DNA of 64,000 bases, from contig NZ_CP035417.1 of the NCBI RefSeq assembly GCF_004123675.1, positions 3,339,501-3,403,500 on the forward strand, read 5' to 3'. Each line of letters opens with the position of its first letter. The first letter of the stretch is position 1. The stretch comes from Leisingera sp. NJS204 (GTDB lineage Bacteria; Pseudomonadota; Alphaproteobacteria; Rhodobacterales; Rhodobacteraceae). The notes below the pieces were generated by a model, which saw only the letters and a program-made list of their open reading frames with translations, was not told the origin of the DNA and did no database searches. This document shows, piece by piece, positions 1-9,290 of this stretch. The translations under genes were made by a program, and so were the position numbers.

Positions 1-1
1 C

Positions 2-310
2 CCCAAGATGCTGTCCGGCCGCTGCGCCTATGTCCATATGGGCCGTGCCCAGCATGCGGGTGTCCACGTGATCGGCTCAGCCATTGTCTACGCGTTGTTC
101 AGCGCACCCGTGCCGTTCATCCTGGTGCTGGCGGCGCTGGAATGGGTCGTGCATTTTCACATCGACTTCGGCAAGGCCCGGTTTTCCGAGCGTAAAAAGC
201 TGAACCCGCAGCAAGCGATGTTCTGGCAGGCCATGGGATCAGATCAGGCACTGCACCAGCTGACCTATATCGCCATGGCCTGGGCCTGGGTGAAATACGC
301 GGCGATGTGA
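2..310 (+). CDS. DUF3307 family membrane protein (3' part only)
   Basis: The reading frame is open from the window edge, so the true start lies upstream; the first internal ATG is at 8. The visible ~102 residues hold one or two hydrophobic helices (AIVYALFSAPVPFILVLAAL), then the pattern EWVVHFHIDFGKAR and a C-terminal FWQAMGSDQALHQLTYIAMAW. The conserved H-x-x-x-D-x-x-K and FW...DQ.LHQ motifs are typical of DUF3307, a small integral membrane family of unknown function. It ends 134 bases before the convergent Lrp-type gene. Confidence 0.6.
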   Translation, partial: PKMLSGRCAYVHMGRAQHAGVHVIGSAIVYALFSAPVPFILVLAALEWVVHFHIDFGKARFSERKKLNPQQAMFWQAMGSDQALHQLTYIAMAWAWVKYAAM

Positions 311-319
311 AAAAACCGC

Positions 320-372
320 GCGCTGGGGGCCAGCCCCCAGACCCCCGGAGTATTTTTGCAAAGATGAAATTA
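320..372. repeat. GC hairpin resembling a Rhodobacterales intergenic repeat
   Basis: Just after the DUF3307 stop, CTGGGGG (323-329) pairs with CCCCCAG (334-340) around a 4-base loop. An ACCCCCGGAG stretch, TATTTTTGCA and AAGATGAAA follow. This hairpin plus 'cggagtatttttgcaaagatgaa' layout is what I remember of short repeats scattered between genes in roseobacters. The T5 run at 352-356 could also give weak termination for the upstream gene. I see no second copy in the window, so the repeat label rests on memory. Confidence 0.4.
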
Positions 373-443
373 AAGGGTGGTCCTCGTTCCCGCCAGTCTT
401 GCGGGTCTTCCTTGCAGCAATGCTCCCGCCGCAGGCGGACTTT

Positions 444-902
444 CTAAGGCACAACAGGCCTGTCCCGTTTGATCGTGCGCAACACCACATTGGTCTGGGC
501 GCTGGCTACCGCTGGCAGGCGGAACAGGAAACCCTCCAGAAACCGGTTATAAGCATCCAGATCCGGCGCCAGAACCCGCAGGTGATAGTCGGACTGCCCC
601 GTCGTTGCGTAACATTCCTGAACCAGCGGACTGCTCTCAACCGCGCGAATGAACTCCACCAGTTTGTCCGGATCGTGGCGGGTTAAATGCACATGCACGA
701 TAGCCTGGAACCCCAGCCCCATTGCCGGTGCGTTCACCACCGCACCGTAACGTTCAATAATGCCCGCCTCCTCCAACGCCCGCACCCGGCGCCACAGGGC
801 CGACGGCGACATGCCCACGGCCTCTGCCAGATCAGCGTTGGAAATGCGGGAGTCTTCCTGCAGCAAGGTGAGGATACGGGAATCGCGGTCGTCAAGCTTC
901 AT
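444..902 (-). CDS. Lrp/AsnC family transcriptional regulator
   Basis: A 152-residue protein of normal Lrp/AsnC length. Residues 1-60 form the AsnC-type helix-turn-helix (LDDRDSRILTLLQEDSRISNADLAEAVGMSPSALWRRVRALEEAGII). The rest is the ligand-binding RAM domain, including VQECYATTGQSDYHLRVLAPDL. It is divergent from the indolepyruvate ferredoxin oxidoreductase gene with 145 bases between them. This is a common pairing, in which the regulator is inferred to sense an aromatic or branched-chain amino acid and control the oxidoreductase. The effector cannot be read from the sequence. Confidence 0.9.
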   Translation of the reverse strand: MKLDDRDSRILTLLQEDSRISNADLAEAVGMSPSALWRRVRALEEAGIIERYGAVVNAPAMGLGFQAIVHVHLTRHDPDKLVEFIRAVESSPLVQECYATTGQSDYHLRVLAPDLDAYNRFLEGFLFRLPAVASAQTNVVLRTIKRDRPVVP

Positions 903-1047
903 GTTCCGGTCACTTTCTTCACCAGATAACTGTCATTCGGAAATTCTAACCATAAATTCCCACAAAAACAGTAACTCGGGCAAATCTTTTCAAACATTGT
1001 GGATTACTTTTCCGGAAAGCACATTTTCCGCGCAAGGACTCCCCGAG
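903..1047. promoter_or_regulatory. Divergent promoter region, Lrp regulator / oxidoreductase
   Basis: An AT-richer stretch between the divergent starts. It holds a perfect 10-base palindrome TTTCCGGAAA at 1009-1018, 30 bases before the oxidoreductase ATG. Related pieces lie nearby (CGGAAATTCTAACC near 939, TTTTCCGCG near 1024). These are candidate Lrp-family contacts. I cannot fix the -10 and -35 elements. Confidence 0.35.
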
Positions 1048-4000
1048 ATGACCAAGCTGAGCCACGATTTCCGCAGCTACAAGCTGGACGACCGGTACGA
1101 AATGACCCAGGGCCGGGTTTTCCTGACCGGCACTCAGGCTTTGGCCCGGATTATGCTTGATCAGGCGCGCCGCGATCAGGAAGCCGGCTTGAATACCGCG
1201 GGCTTTGTCTCAGGTTACCGCGGCTCGCCTTTGGGGGCAGTCGACCTGGAATTCTGGCGCGCCAAGGACCGGATGCAGGCAAACCGGATCAAGTTCATGC
1301 CAGCGGTGAACGAGGACCTTGGCGCCACAGCTGTCCTGGGTGCGCAGCAGGCCGTGCTGGACCCGCATTGCGAGGTCGAGGGTGTGTTTTCCATGTGGTA
1401 CGGCAAGGGGCCGGGCGTCGACCGCTCCGGCGATGCGCTGAAGCATGGAAACGCCTATGGCTCCTCCGCAAAAGGCGGTGTGCTGGTGGTGGCTGGTGAC
1501 GACCACGGCTGTGTCAGCTCCTCGATGCCGCATCAGTCGGATGTGGCATTCATGTCCTGGTTCATGCCGGTGCTGAACCCAGCAGATGTGTCGGAGTATC
1601 TGGCTTTTGGCGAATACGGCTTTGCCCTGTCGCGCTACTCCGGCACTTGGGTCGGCTTCAAGGCGGTGTCGGAAACCGTTGAGAGCGCGCGCTCGGTGGA
1701 CCTGCAGCCGGACCGTGAATTCATCTGCCCGGAGCTGGCGGATTACCCAGGCGGGCTGCATATCCGCCGCTCCGACCTGCCCTCTCCCGAGATTGAGACC
1801 CGCATTCACGCCAAGCTGGATGCCGTTCGCGCCTTTGCCGAGGCCAACCCGATCGACAAGCGGATTTACGACATCAAGGACGCGCGTTTTGGTTTTGTTT
1901 CCACCGGAAAGGGTCATCTTGATCTCATGGAAGCGCTGCGCCTTCTTGGGCTGGATGAGGCCGCCTGCCGCCGCCTGAAGATCGACATTTACAAAGTCGG
2001 CATGGTCTGGCCGCTGGACCGCACCGACGCGCTGAAGTTCGTCAAAGGCAAGCAGGAAGTGCTGGTTGTCGAGGAAAAGCGCGGAATCATTGAAAGCCAG
2101 TTCAAGGAAAACTTCTATGACTGGCCCGGCAGCAAACCCGAAAAGATGGTCGGCAAATACGACAGCCAAGGGGAGCCTCTGATCCCCTGGACCGGGGAGT
2201 TGAGCCCGCTGCTGCTTGCCCCCATTGTTGCCGCGCGGCTCGATAGTTTTTTCCCGGAGGAAAACCTGCCAGCCAAGGCCGCAGCACTCACGGCGGAACC
2301 GCCGAAGCTGTTGAACGTGCCCGGCGCCGCCCGCACGCCCTATTTCTGCTCCGGCTGCCCGCACAACAGCTCGACCAAGCTGCCCGAAGGATCCAAGGCG
2401 TTTTCCGGCATCGGCTGCCACGTGATGGCCAGTTGGATGGACCGCGACACAGCCGGCTATGCGCAGATGGGCGGCGAAGGCGTGCCCTGGACCGTGGCCT
2501 CGCAGTTCAATGGAAACAAGCATGTGTTCCAGAACCTGGGCGAAGGCACCTGGTATCATTCCGGCTCGCTGGCGATCCGCCAGGCAGTCGCGGCCGGCAC
2601 CAATATCACTTACAAAATCCTGTATAATGACGCAGTGGCGATGACGGGCGGCCAGCCGGTGGACGGGCCGGTCTCGGTGCATGGTATCGCCCAGACCTGC
2701 CGCGCCGAGGGAGTGGAACGGATTGCATTGGTCTCGGACGACATTGGCAAGTTTGTCCGCAGCGACTTCCCCTCCGGCACCACCTTCCATGACCGCAGCG
2801 CGCTGGACACGGTGCAGCGGGAATTGCGCGACATCTCCGGCGTCACTGTTCTGATCTACGAACAGACCTGCGCCACTGAAAAACGCCGCCGCCGAAAGCG
2901 GGGCAAGATGGAGGACCCGAAACGCTTTGCCTTCATCAACGACCTGGTGTGTGAGGGGTGCGGCGACTGCTCGGTTGAATCCAACTGCCTGAGCGTCGAA
3001 CCGAAGGAAACGCCCTTTGGCCGCAAGCGCAAGATCAACCTGTCCACTTGCAACATGGATTTCTCCTGCCTGAACGGCTTCTGCCCTTCTTTCGTCACTG
3101 TAGAAGGGGGCACCCGGAAGAAGAAAAAACCCGCTGGTCTGGACGCCGCCGCATTGACCGCCAAGCTGCCGGCGCCGGAACTGCCCTCTCTCAAGACGCC
3201 GTTCGACCTGCTGGTCACCGGAGTCGGCGGCACCGGTGTTGTCACGGTCGGCGCGCTGATCACCATGGCGGCCCATCTGGAAGGCAAGGGATCAAGCGTG
3301 CTGGATTTCACCGGCTTTGCGCAGAAGTTCGGAACTGTCCTCAGCTACATCCGGCTGTCCAAAGAACCCGGCACCTTGAACCAGGTGCGTATCGAACAGG
3401 GCGGCGCGGATGCGGTTATCGGCTGCGACGTGGTGGTCAGCTCGGCGCCCAAGGCCTCGGCCCATTACCGCGCAGGCACCAAGGTGGTGCTGAACCGGGC
3501 TGAAATGCCCACTGGCGATCTGGTGCTGCGCCGCGATGCCGATCTGATGGCAGGCCTGCGCGAGAAAACCATTGCCGAGGCCGTCGGACCGCAAAACCTG
3601 TCCGGTTTCAACGCCAATGAAGCCGCCGAGACAATGCTGGGCGACGCTGTGCTGGCAAATGTCATGATGCTGGGTTTTGCCTGGCAGCAAGGGCTGGTGC
3701 CGGTCAGTGCCGGGGCGCTGGACCAGGCGATTGAGCTGAACGGCGTTGCCATTGAAAAAAACCGCCTCGCCTTTGCCATAGGCCGTGCCATGGCGGAGGA
3801 CCCGAAACTGGTCGCCAGCCACTTTGAGGAGACACCCGCAAAGACGGAAACATTGGACGCGCTGATCGAACGCCGTGCCACTTTCCTCACCGGCTATCAG
3901 AACATGGCTTATGCGGGACGCTACACCGCTGCCCTGAACCGGTTCCGCGACGCATTGCCTGCGGAGGCACAGGAAGAATTGACCGCAGCCGCGGCGCGGG

Positions 4001-4470
4001 CGCTATTCAAATTGATGGCGTACAAAGACGAATATGAAGTTGCCCGGCTCCTGACCAGCGACGCCTTCCAGCACCAGCTTGAGGATGAGTTCGAGGGGGA
4101 TTTCAGTGTCAAATACCACCTCGCGCCGCCTTTGCTGAACTGGAAAAAGGACGCCCGCGGACGCCCAGCAAAACGGGCCTTTGGGGCCTGGCTGCGACCG
4201 GCGATGCACTTGCTGGCCAAGGGCAAGACGTTGCGCGGTTCGGCCTTCAATATCTTCGGTTATCACGAAGAAGCCCGCCTGCACCGCGATCTGCTGGCCT
4301 GGTTTGAGGCCGCGCTGAAGACCATCGCCAGCCGTTACCGTGCCGATGCGCATGAGGTCTGCCTGAAGGTACTGAAAGCGCCAATGGATATCCGCGGCTA
4401 TGGCCCGGTCCGGCTGAAAGCAGCTGAGGAGGCGCGCGCGCAGGCTGAGGGTATTCTCCGCAGCCTGTAA
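1048..4470 (+). CDS. Indolepyruvate ferredoxin oxidoreductase, fused alpha-beta form
   Basis: A 1140-residue protein that oxidatively decarboxylates aryl-pyruvates (or related 2-oxo acids from amino acid breakdown) to acyl-CoA with thiamine diphosphate and iron-sulfur clusters, passing electrons to ferredoxin. The N-terminal IorA-like part has GYRGSPLG (56-63). The thiamine diphosphate region has CSGCPHN (C434, C437) and GIGCHVMASW. A ferredoxin-like segment has C635, C638, C641 and C647. The IorB-like part has GVGGTGVVTVGAL from about 725. The frame is open further upstream, but ATG 1048 begins the conserved sequence. The regulator is the divergent Lrp-type gene. The exact substrate is inferred from the family. 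Confidence 0.92.
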   Translation: MTKLSHDFRSYKLDDRYEMTQGRVFLTGTQALARIMLDQARRDQEAGLNTAGFVSGYRGSPLGAVDLEFWRAKDRMQANRIKFMPAVNEDLGATAVLGAQQAVLDPHCEVEGVFSMWYGKGPGVDRSGDALKHGNAYGSSAKGGVLVVAGDDHGCVSSSMPHQSDVAFMSWFMPVLNPADVSEYLAFGEYGFALSRYSGTWVGFKAVSETVESARSVDLQPDREFICPELADYPGGLHIRRSDLPSPEIETRIHAKLDAVRAFAEANPIDKRIYDIKDARFGFVSTGKGHLDLMEALRLLGLDEAACRRLKIDIYKVGMVWPLDRTDALKFVKGKQEVLVVEEKRGIIESQFKENFYDWPGSKPEKMVGKYDSQGEPLIPWTGELSPLLLAPIVAARLDSFFPEENLPAKAAALTAEPPKLLNVPGAARTPYFCSGCPHNSSTKLPEGSKAFSGIGCHVMASWMDRDTAGYAQMGGEGVPWTVASQFNGNKHVFQNLGEGTWYHSGSLAIRQAVAAGTNITYKILYNDAVAMTGGQPVDGPVSVHGIAQTCRAEGVERIALVSDDIGKFVRSDFPSGTTFHDRSALDTVQRELRDISGVTVLIYEQTCATEKRRRRKRGKMEDPKRFAFINDLVCEGCGDCSVESNCLSVEPKETPFGRKRKINLSTCNMDFSCLNGFCPSFVTVEGGTRKKKKPAGLDAAALTAKLPAPELPSLKTPFDLLVTGVGGTGVVTVGALITMAAHLEGKGSSVLDFTGFAQKFGTVLSYIRLSKEPGTLNQVRIEQGGADAVIGCDVVVSSAPKASAHYRAGTKVVLNRAEMPTGDLVLRRDADLMAGLREKTIAEAVGPQNLSGFNANEAAETMLGDAVLANVMMLGFAWQQGLVPVSAGALDQAIELNGVAIEKNRLAFAIGRAMAEDPKLVASHFEETPAKTETLDALIERRATFLTGYQNMAYAGRYTAALNRFRDALPAEAQEELTAAAARALFKLMAYKDEYEVARLLTSDAFQHQLEDEFEGDFSVKYHLAPPLLNWKKDARGRPAKRAFGAWLRPAMHLLAKGKTLRGSAFNIFGYHEEARLHRDLLAWFEAALKTIASRYRADAHEVCLKVLKAPMDIRGYGPVRLKAAEEARAQAEGILRSL

Positions 4471-4499
4471 CACCACACGCCCGCGGCCGCGGCTGGTGT
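4470..4499. terminator. Hairpin between convergent genes
   Basis: ACACCA (4470-4475) pairs with TGGTGT (4494-4499) around a GC-rich centre that includes CCGCGG. It lies exactly in the 30-base gap between the oxidoreductase stop and the TetR gene stop. There is no T-run on either side, so it is a possible bidirectional terminator rather than a canonical one. Confidence 0.4.
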
Positions 4500-4500
4500 C

Positions 4501-5166
4501 TCAGACGTCCCAGTGCTGCTTGGTGAATTCAGTGAAGTCCGCCATCTCTTCGGACAACGGCTCGCGCCCGGTAAAGACCTTGAGGTACTCGGGCGTCACC
4601 TCCAGCCGGTGGGCGTGGCTTTCATTCGGATCCGCCATCTCATAGCCGAGCTGCATGTAGTACAGCACCTTGGCCCGGGTCACTGCTTCCCGGTCCGCAT
4701 AGCCGTAGCGGGCAAACATCGCCGTCAGCGCCTCGACCCGGCGCCGGTCCGAGCGGTCCAGCAGGCTGCGCACCTTGCCGGAACGGCGCGACCAGTCACG
4801 TACGGCAAAGTCCAGCGCAGTGTTGAACAGATCAGGGTTGGCGATGCACTGGAACACATTCAGCACTGCCCCGGTGATGGCCTTGGCCGGCGCCTCGGCC
4901 TGGCGGACCATGCCGGCGGTATTGGTCTGCTCCCAGGTCTTGAGCAGCGCATCCAGCAAGTCCTGGCGTGATTTGAAATACCAGTAGAACGACGAGCGCG
5001 AAACCTGCATCCGCTCGGCCAGCGCCAGCACTTTCACCTGCTCCACCCCGTCCGAGATCAGCACATCCATCGCGACATTCAGCCAGTCGTTGCGGGTGAC
5101 CTTAATATTGCCGACCAGCGGCTCGGCTTCCGGATCGTCCCGGTGCAGAACAGTTTTTTGCGCCAT
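4501..5166 (-). CDS. TetR family transcriptional regulator
   Basis: 221 residues. The N-terminal DNA-binding domain lies at about 22-70 (NDWLNVAMDVLISDGVEQVKVLALAERMQVSRSSFYWYFKSRQDLLDALL), with the SRSSFYWYFKSR recognition-helix pattern of TetR proteins. The C-terminal part is a helical ligand-binding domain. The gene is convergent with the oxidoreductase and divergent from the ABC importer operon across a 436-base gap. A near-palindrome just upstream (5179-5194) may be its own operator. The ligand is unknown; the importer/CoA-transferase operon is a possible but unproven target. Confidence 0.88.
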   Translation of the reverse strand: MAQKTVLHRDDPEAEPLVGNIKVTRNDWLNVAMDVLISDGVEQVKVLALAERMQVSRSSFYWYFKSRQDLLDALLKTWEQTNTAGMVRQAEAPAKAITGAVLNVFQCIANPDLFNTALDFAVRDWSRRSGKVRSLLDRSDRRRVEALTAMFARYGYADREAVTRAKVLYYMQLGYEMADPNESHAHRLEVTPEYLKVFTGREPLSEEMADFTEFTKQHWDV

Positions 5167-5178
5167 GTGCGGCCTTTC

Positions 5179-5194
5179 GGAATGCGTGCGTTCC
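5179..5194. promoter_or_regulatory. Candidate TetR operator
   Basis: A 16-base near-palindrome GGAATGCGTGCGTTCC with 6 of 8 symmetrical pairs. It lies 12 bases upstream of the tetR start codon and overlaps the probable ribosome-binding region (GAAAGG). TetR repressors usually bind palindromes of about this size next to their own gene. The assignment rests only on position and symmetry. Confidence 0.35.
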
Positions 5195-5602
5195 CTGGCA
5201 TCCTATGCCGGGCTGACTGCCGGCGCCAACAAGGCAATCCTGTCAGCAGCCATTTGCGGCAAGGACCGAGTGGCGCCGGGGCCACAGCAGGTCCGCAGCG
5301 TCCGGAGGGCGGAATTTAGCATTGCACCATAAAACACGTGCCGGCACGCTAATGTGAGAAACTGTTATTCCTCCTTGGGACACCGGACCGAAAACACCGG
5401 ATATGCAGGGCGATTGCGGGATGACGGCACTGGTGAAGTGCCCGCAGTGCAACCGGGAAGCCCATCAATTTTTCCTTGCACAACGGGCATCTGGGCAAAT
5501 GGGGTTTGACTAAGCAGCCTTCAGCGCGCGAAGGTGAGGCCAAAAAACAGGGGAAAACAAGATCTCATGAGTGCCTTGAACCAGCCGGGCGGACAATTCT
5601 GA
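5195..5602. other. Long leader region upstream of the ABC importer operon
   Basis: There is no plausible gene here. A direct repeat ACACCGGA occurs at 5380-5387 and 5394-5401. A long imperfect inverted repeat lies at 5439-5489: arms TGCCCGCAGTGCAA and TTGCACAACGGGCA, 12 of 14 matching, with a 23-base spacer. A T5 tract at 5469-5473 sits inside the spacer. The inverted repeat ends about 113 bases before the operon start, so it could be an operator or a hairpin in the 5' leader. Confidence 0.5.
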
Positions 5603-7384
5603 ATGCACCCGCTGCTTTCCGTTGAAAATCTCAGCATTGGGTTTGGCAAGGGCGACCCCGTCGTGAAGGACGTCAGCTTTGCTGTGCAGCCAGGCGAAAC
5701 ACTCGCCTTGGTCGGGGAAAGCGGCTCGGGGAAAACGGTCTCTTGCCGGGCCGTGCTGCGCATCCTGCCGAAGGTGGCGCAGCTGCGCTCCGGGCGCATT
5801 TTGCTGAACACCCGCGGCAGCGAACTTGACCTTGCGACGCTCGACGAACGGCGGATGCGCGACGTTCGCGGCAATACCGTCGCGATGATTTTTCAGGAGC
5901 CGATGCGCTCGCTTTCGCCGCTGCACCGGATCGGCAATCAGGTGTCCGAAGTGCTGTGGCTGCATGGCCGCAAGTCCGAACGCAAGGCACGCAAGGAGGT
6001 TCTTGAATGCTTTGAGCGGGTCGGCTTCTCCGATCCGGAACGCACCTACAGATCTTATCCCTTCGAACTGTCCGGCGGGATGCGCCAGCGGGCGATGATC
6101 GCCATGGCCATGGTGGCCAAGCCGGACCTGCTGATCGCGGATGAGCCGACCACGGCGCTGGACGTGACCACACAGGCCCAGGTTCTGGGGCTGATGAAAG
6201 AGTTGCAGCGCGAAACCGGTATGGCGATGATCCTGGTCACTCATGATCTCGGGGTGGTCGCCAATATGGCAGAGCAAGTGGTGGTGATGCACAAGGGCCG
6301 GGTGATGGAATCCGGCCGTGCGGAACCGATGCTGCGCACCCCTGCCCACCCCTACACCAAGGCCCTGTTCAACGCTGCACCGGAAATTCCGGATGAAGCG
6401 GTCGTCGCCATCCCGCCGTCACGCGATGACCTGATCATGGAAATGAAGTCGGTCTCCAAGACCTACACATTAAGAGCCAGCAAGGGCTGGCAAGCTCCGA
6501 CCCTGATCCACGCCTGCCGCGAGGTTGATTTGCGGTTAGCCCGCGGGAAAACCTTGGCAGTTGTCGGTGAAAGCGGCTCGGGCAAGACCACGGCTGCACG
6601 AATTGCCTTGGGGGCAGAGCTTCCGGATCCCGGCGGCGAGGTGCTGTTCCGCCCTGATCCGGATCAGCCGGCGGTCACCGTGCACAGCATGGACCGCGCC
6701 GCGCGCACCGCCTTTCAGCGGCAGGCCCAGATGGTGTTCCAGGACCCTTACTCCTCGCTGTCGCCCAGGATGCGCATTCAGGATACTTTGGTCGAGCCGC
6801 TGGACATCCATCGCATCGGTTCTCGTGCCGAACGCCGGGACAAGGCGGCGGACATGCTGCGGCTGGTCGGCCTGTCACCGGACATGCTGAAACGCTATCC
6901 GCACGCGTTTTCCGGCGGTCAGCGCCAGCGGCTGTCGATCGCGCGCGCGCTGATGCTGGAACCGGCGCTGATCGTCTGCGACGAACCGACCTCGGCGCTG
7001 GATGTTTCAGTGCAAGAGCAGATCCTGCTGCTGCTGGAGGAAATCCGCGACCGGCAAAACCTGTCTTATCTGTTCATCAGCCATGATTTGGCCGTGGTCG
7101 CCCGCATCGCAGATGAGGTCGCCGTGATGCGGCGCGGGTTGATTGTCGAGCAGGCACCGCCGGAAACCTTGTTCTATAATCCTCAGCACCCCTACACCAA
7201 GGCGCTGATCGCAGCCCAGCCGGAACCCGATATCGACCGGCCCATCGACTTGAAACTGGTGGCCCAGGGCGCAGGCGCGCCGGACTGCTGGCCCGAGGAA
7301 TTCCGCTTTAACGGATCTGATGCCCCGCGACTGGTAAACCTGAAACACCTGGAACCCGGCCATAAGGTGCGCTGCCATGCTTGA
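5603..7384 (+). CDS. Fused double ATPase of a peptide-type ABC importer (DppD-DppF like)
   Basis: 593 residues with two complete nucleotide-binding domains in tandem, the arrangement of YejF and many Dpp/Opp fusions. The first Walker A is GESGSGKT at 38-45, followed by the signature [16 protein letters not shown] and the switch THDLG. The second half repeats [25 protein letters not shown] and SHDLAVV. Each half ends with the C-terminal oligopeptide-transporter extension ([16 protein letters not shown]). It energises import through the two permeases downstream and overlaps the binding-protein gene by 8 bases. No strong Shine-Dalgarno sequence precedes the ATG. Confidence 0.92.
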   Translation: MHPLLSVENLSIGFGKGDPVVKDVSFAVQPGETLALVGESGSGKTVSCRAVLRILPKVAQLRSGRILLNTRGSELDLATLDERRMRDVRGNTVAMIFQEPMRSLSPLHRIGNQVSEVLWLHGRKSERKARKEVLECFERVGFSDPERTYRSYPFELSGGMRQRAMIAMAMVAKPDLLIADEPTTALDVTTQAQVLGLMKELQRETGMAMILVTHDLGVVANMAEQVVVMHKGRVMESGRAEPMLRTPAHPYTKALFNAAPEIPDEAVVAIPPSRDDLIMEMKSVSKTYTLRASKGWQAPTLIHACREVDLRLARGKTLAVVGESGSGKTTAARIALGAELPDPGGEVLFRPDPDQPAVTVHSMDRAARTAFQRQAQMVFQDPYSSLSPRMRIQDTLVEPLDIHRIGSRAERRDKAADMLRLVGLSPDMLKRYPHAFSGGQRQRLSIARALMLEPALIVCDEPTSALDVSVQEQILLLLEEIRDRQNLSYLFISHDLAVVARIADEVAVMRRGLIVEQAPPETLFYNPQHPYTKALIAAQPEPDIDRPIDLKLVAQGAGAPDCWPEEFRFNGSDAPRLVNLKHLEPGHKVRCHA

Positions 7385-9290
7385 TGCCCTGAAACCCCTT
7401 TTGACGGCTGCCTTCTGCCTTGCCCCGCTTTCGGCCCTGTGCGGCCCCGAGGTCCAGGAAAGCAAGTTCTGGAGTTCCGAAGTCAAGGCGGGCTATCTGC
7501 CCCCGGTGGCCAAACGCCTGCCAGAGGTGCCGCTGGTGGTCGACCTCGCAGCCAAGGGCCGGGACTTTGGCACCGAAGGCGGCACGCTGAACACCATGGT
7601 GACCCGTTCCAAGGATATCCGCCAGATGGTGGTATACGGCTATGCCCGCCTGGCAGGCTATGACGAACGCTACCGGCTGCAGCCTGACATTCTGCTGGGC
7701 TATGAGAACGAAAGAAACCGGCGTTACACCCTCAAACTGCGGCGCGGCCACCGCTGGTCCAGCGGCGATCCCTTCACCTCTGCCGATTTCCGCTACTGGT
7801 GGGAGGATGTCGCCAACCACGAGCTGCTCAGCCCGGCCGGTCCGCCGGATTTCCTGCGCGTCAACGGCAAGCTGCCGCGCGTAAGCTTCCCGGACGAAGC
7901 CACAATCATCTACGAATGGGACGACCCGAACCCCAGTTTCCTGCACATGCTGGCCCAGGCGCGCCCGCCTTTCATCTACCGGCCTGCAGAATACTTGAAA
8001 CAATTCCACGCCGATTACGCCGACCCGGATGCGCTGGAAGAGGAAGTCGACTACGCCCGCGTCAAAAGCTGGGCCGCGCTGCACAACAAATACGACAACA
8101 TGTACAAGTTCGATAACCACGAGCTTCCGACGCTGCAGCCCTGGATCAACGCCTCGCCAGGCAAGAAGATCCGCCACCAGTTCGTGCGCAATCCCTATTA
8201 CCACCGGATCGACAGCCGCGGCGTGCAGCTGCCCTATATCGACACCGTGGAAATGGAAATTGTGACCGCCGGCCTGGTAGCGGCTAAGTCCAACGCAGGG
8301 GAAGCCGACCTGCAGGCCCGCGGTTTGGGGTTCCGGGATATCCCGATCCTGCGCAAAGGCGAAAAAGACGGCGCAAACTACAAGACTTATCTTTGGGGCT
8401 CCGGTGCCGCCTCGCAGATCGCGATCTATCCGAACCTGAATGCCAAGGATCCGGTCTGGCGCGAGGTGCTGCGCGATGTCCGGGTGCGCCGGGCGCTGTC
8501 CCTGGCTATCAACCGCCGGGCCATCAACCGGGCGCTCTATTTCAATCTGGCCAAATCCGGCGCCATGACGGTGCTGGAGCAGAGCGAATTTTTCGACCCC
8601 GCCCTGCGTGCCGCCTGGGCGGATTTCGACCCGGAGCAGGCCAACCGGCTGCTGGACGAGGCCGGCCTTACAAAGAAAGACGCCTACGGCATCCGCTATC
8701 TGGCCGACGGGCGGCTGATGGAGCTGGTGGTGGAAACAGCCGGTGAGCTTCAGGAAGTCGAGAATGCACTTCAGATAATCTCGGACGACTGGCGCGATGT
8801 CGGGGTCAAACTGGTGATGCGCCCGCTGGACCGCGACATCCTGCGCAACCGGGTGTTTTCCGGCAGCACCATGGCTTCTGCCTGGTTCGGCTGGGACAAC
8901 GGCTTGCCGCAAGTCTATACCTCGCCTGCCTATCTGGCGCCAACGGACCAGGTGTTCCTGTCCTGGCCGAAGTGGGGCCAATTCTATCAAACCGGCGGCG
9001 ACGCAGGCGAGCCGCCAGACATGGCTCCGGCGCGGCAACTGATGGATCTGATGCAGGACTGGAACATGGCCACCACAGATGCCGAGCGTGCCGCCGCCTG
9101 GCGCGCCATGCTGCAGATCCACGCCGATCAGGTCTATGCCATCGGCGTCGTGGCCGCCGCACCGCAGCCCGTCGTGGTCAGCAACCGCCTGCGCAATGTG
9201 CCCAAACAGGCAATATGGGCCTGGGACCCCGGCGCCCATTTCGGCCTTTACCGTCCGGATGAGTTCTTTTTTGAGGATGGCCAGGGCTGA
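7377..9290 (+). CDS. ABC importer solute-binding protein, family 5
   Basis: 637 residues, long for a peptide-binding protein (usually 500-550). An N-terminal hydrophobic segment (LKPLLTAAFCLAPLSALCG) looks like a signal peptide, so the protein should be periplasmic. Family 5 features include the early YARLAGYDERYRLQPDILLGYE, LKLRRGHRWSSGDPFTSADFRYWWED and the later VRRALSLAINRRAINRALY. The size and divergence recall YejA-like and oligosaccharide-binding members of the family. The natural ligand is therefore uncertain: peptide, modified peptide or oligosaccharide. It overlaps both neighbours, so translation is probably coupled. Confidence 0.88.
   Translation: MLDALKPLLTAAFCLAPLSALCGPEVQESKFWSSEVKAGYLPPVAKRLPEVPLVVDLAAKGRDFGTEGGTLNTMVTRSKDIRQMVVYGYARLAGYDERYRLQPDILLGYENERNRRYTLKLRRGHRWSSGDPFTSADFRYWWEDVANHELLSPAGPPDFLRVNGKLPRVSFPDEATIIYEWDDPNPSFLHMLAQARPPFIYRPAEYLKQFHADYADPDALEEEVDYARVKSWAALHNKYDNMYKFDNHELPTLQPWINASPGKKIRHQFVRNPYYHRIDSRGVQLPYIDTVEMEIVTAGLVAAKSNAGEADLQARGLGFRDIPILRKGEKDGANYKTYLWGSGAASQIAIYPNLNAKDPVWREVLRDVRVRRALSLAINRRAINRALYFNLAKSGAMTVLEQSEFFDPALRAAWADFDPEQANRLLDEAGLTKKDAYGIRYLADGRLMELVVETAGELQEVENALQIISDDWRDVGVKLVMRPLDRDILRNRVFSGSTMASAWFGWDNGLPQVYTSPAYLAPTDQVFLSWPKWGQFYQTGGDAGEPPDMAPARQLMDLMQDWNMATTDAERAAAWRAMLQIHADQVYAIGVVAAAPQPVVVSNRLRNVPKQAIWAWDPGAHFGLYRPDEFFFEDGQG

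Noticed and set aside
1210-3276. A 688-codon open frame on the minus strand opposite the oxidoreductase
   Set aside because: It is an antisense shadow of a GC-rich gene whose own frame carries clear IorA/IorB motifs; its product is low in recognisable motifs.
7308-9239. A 643-codon open frame on the minus strand opposite the solute-binding protein
   Set aside because: The plus-strand frame has a signal peptide and family 5 binding-protein motifs and fits the operon; the antisense frame shows no family features.
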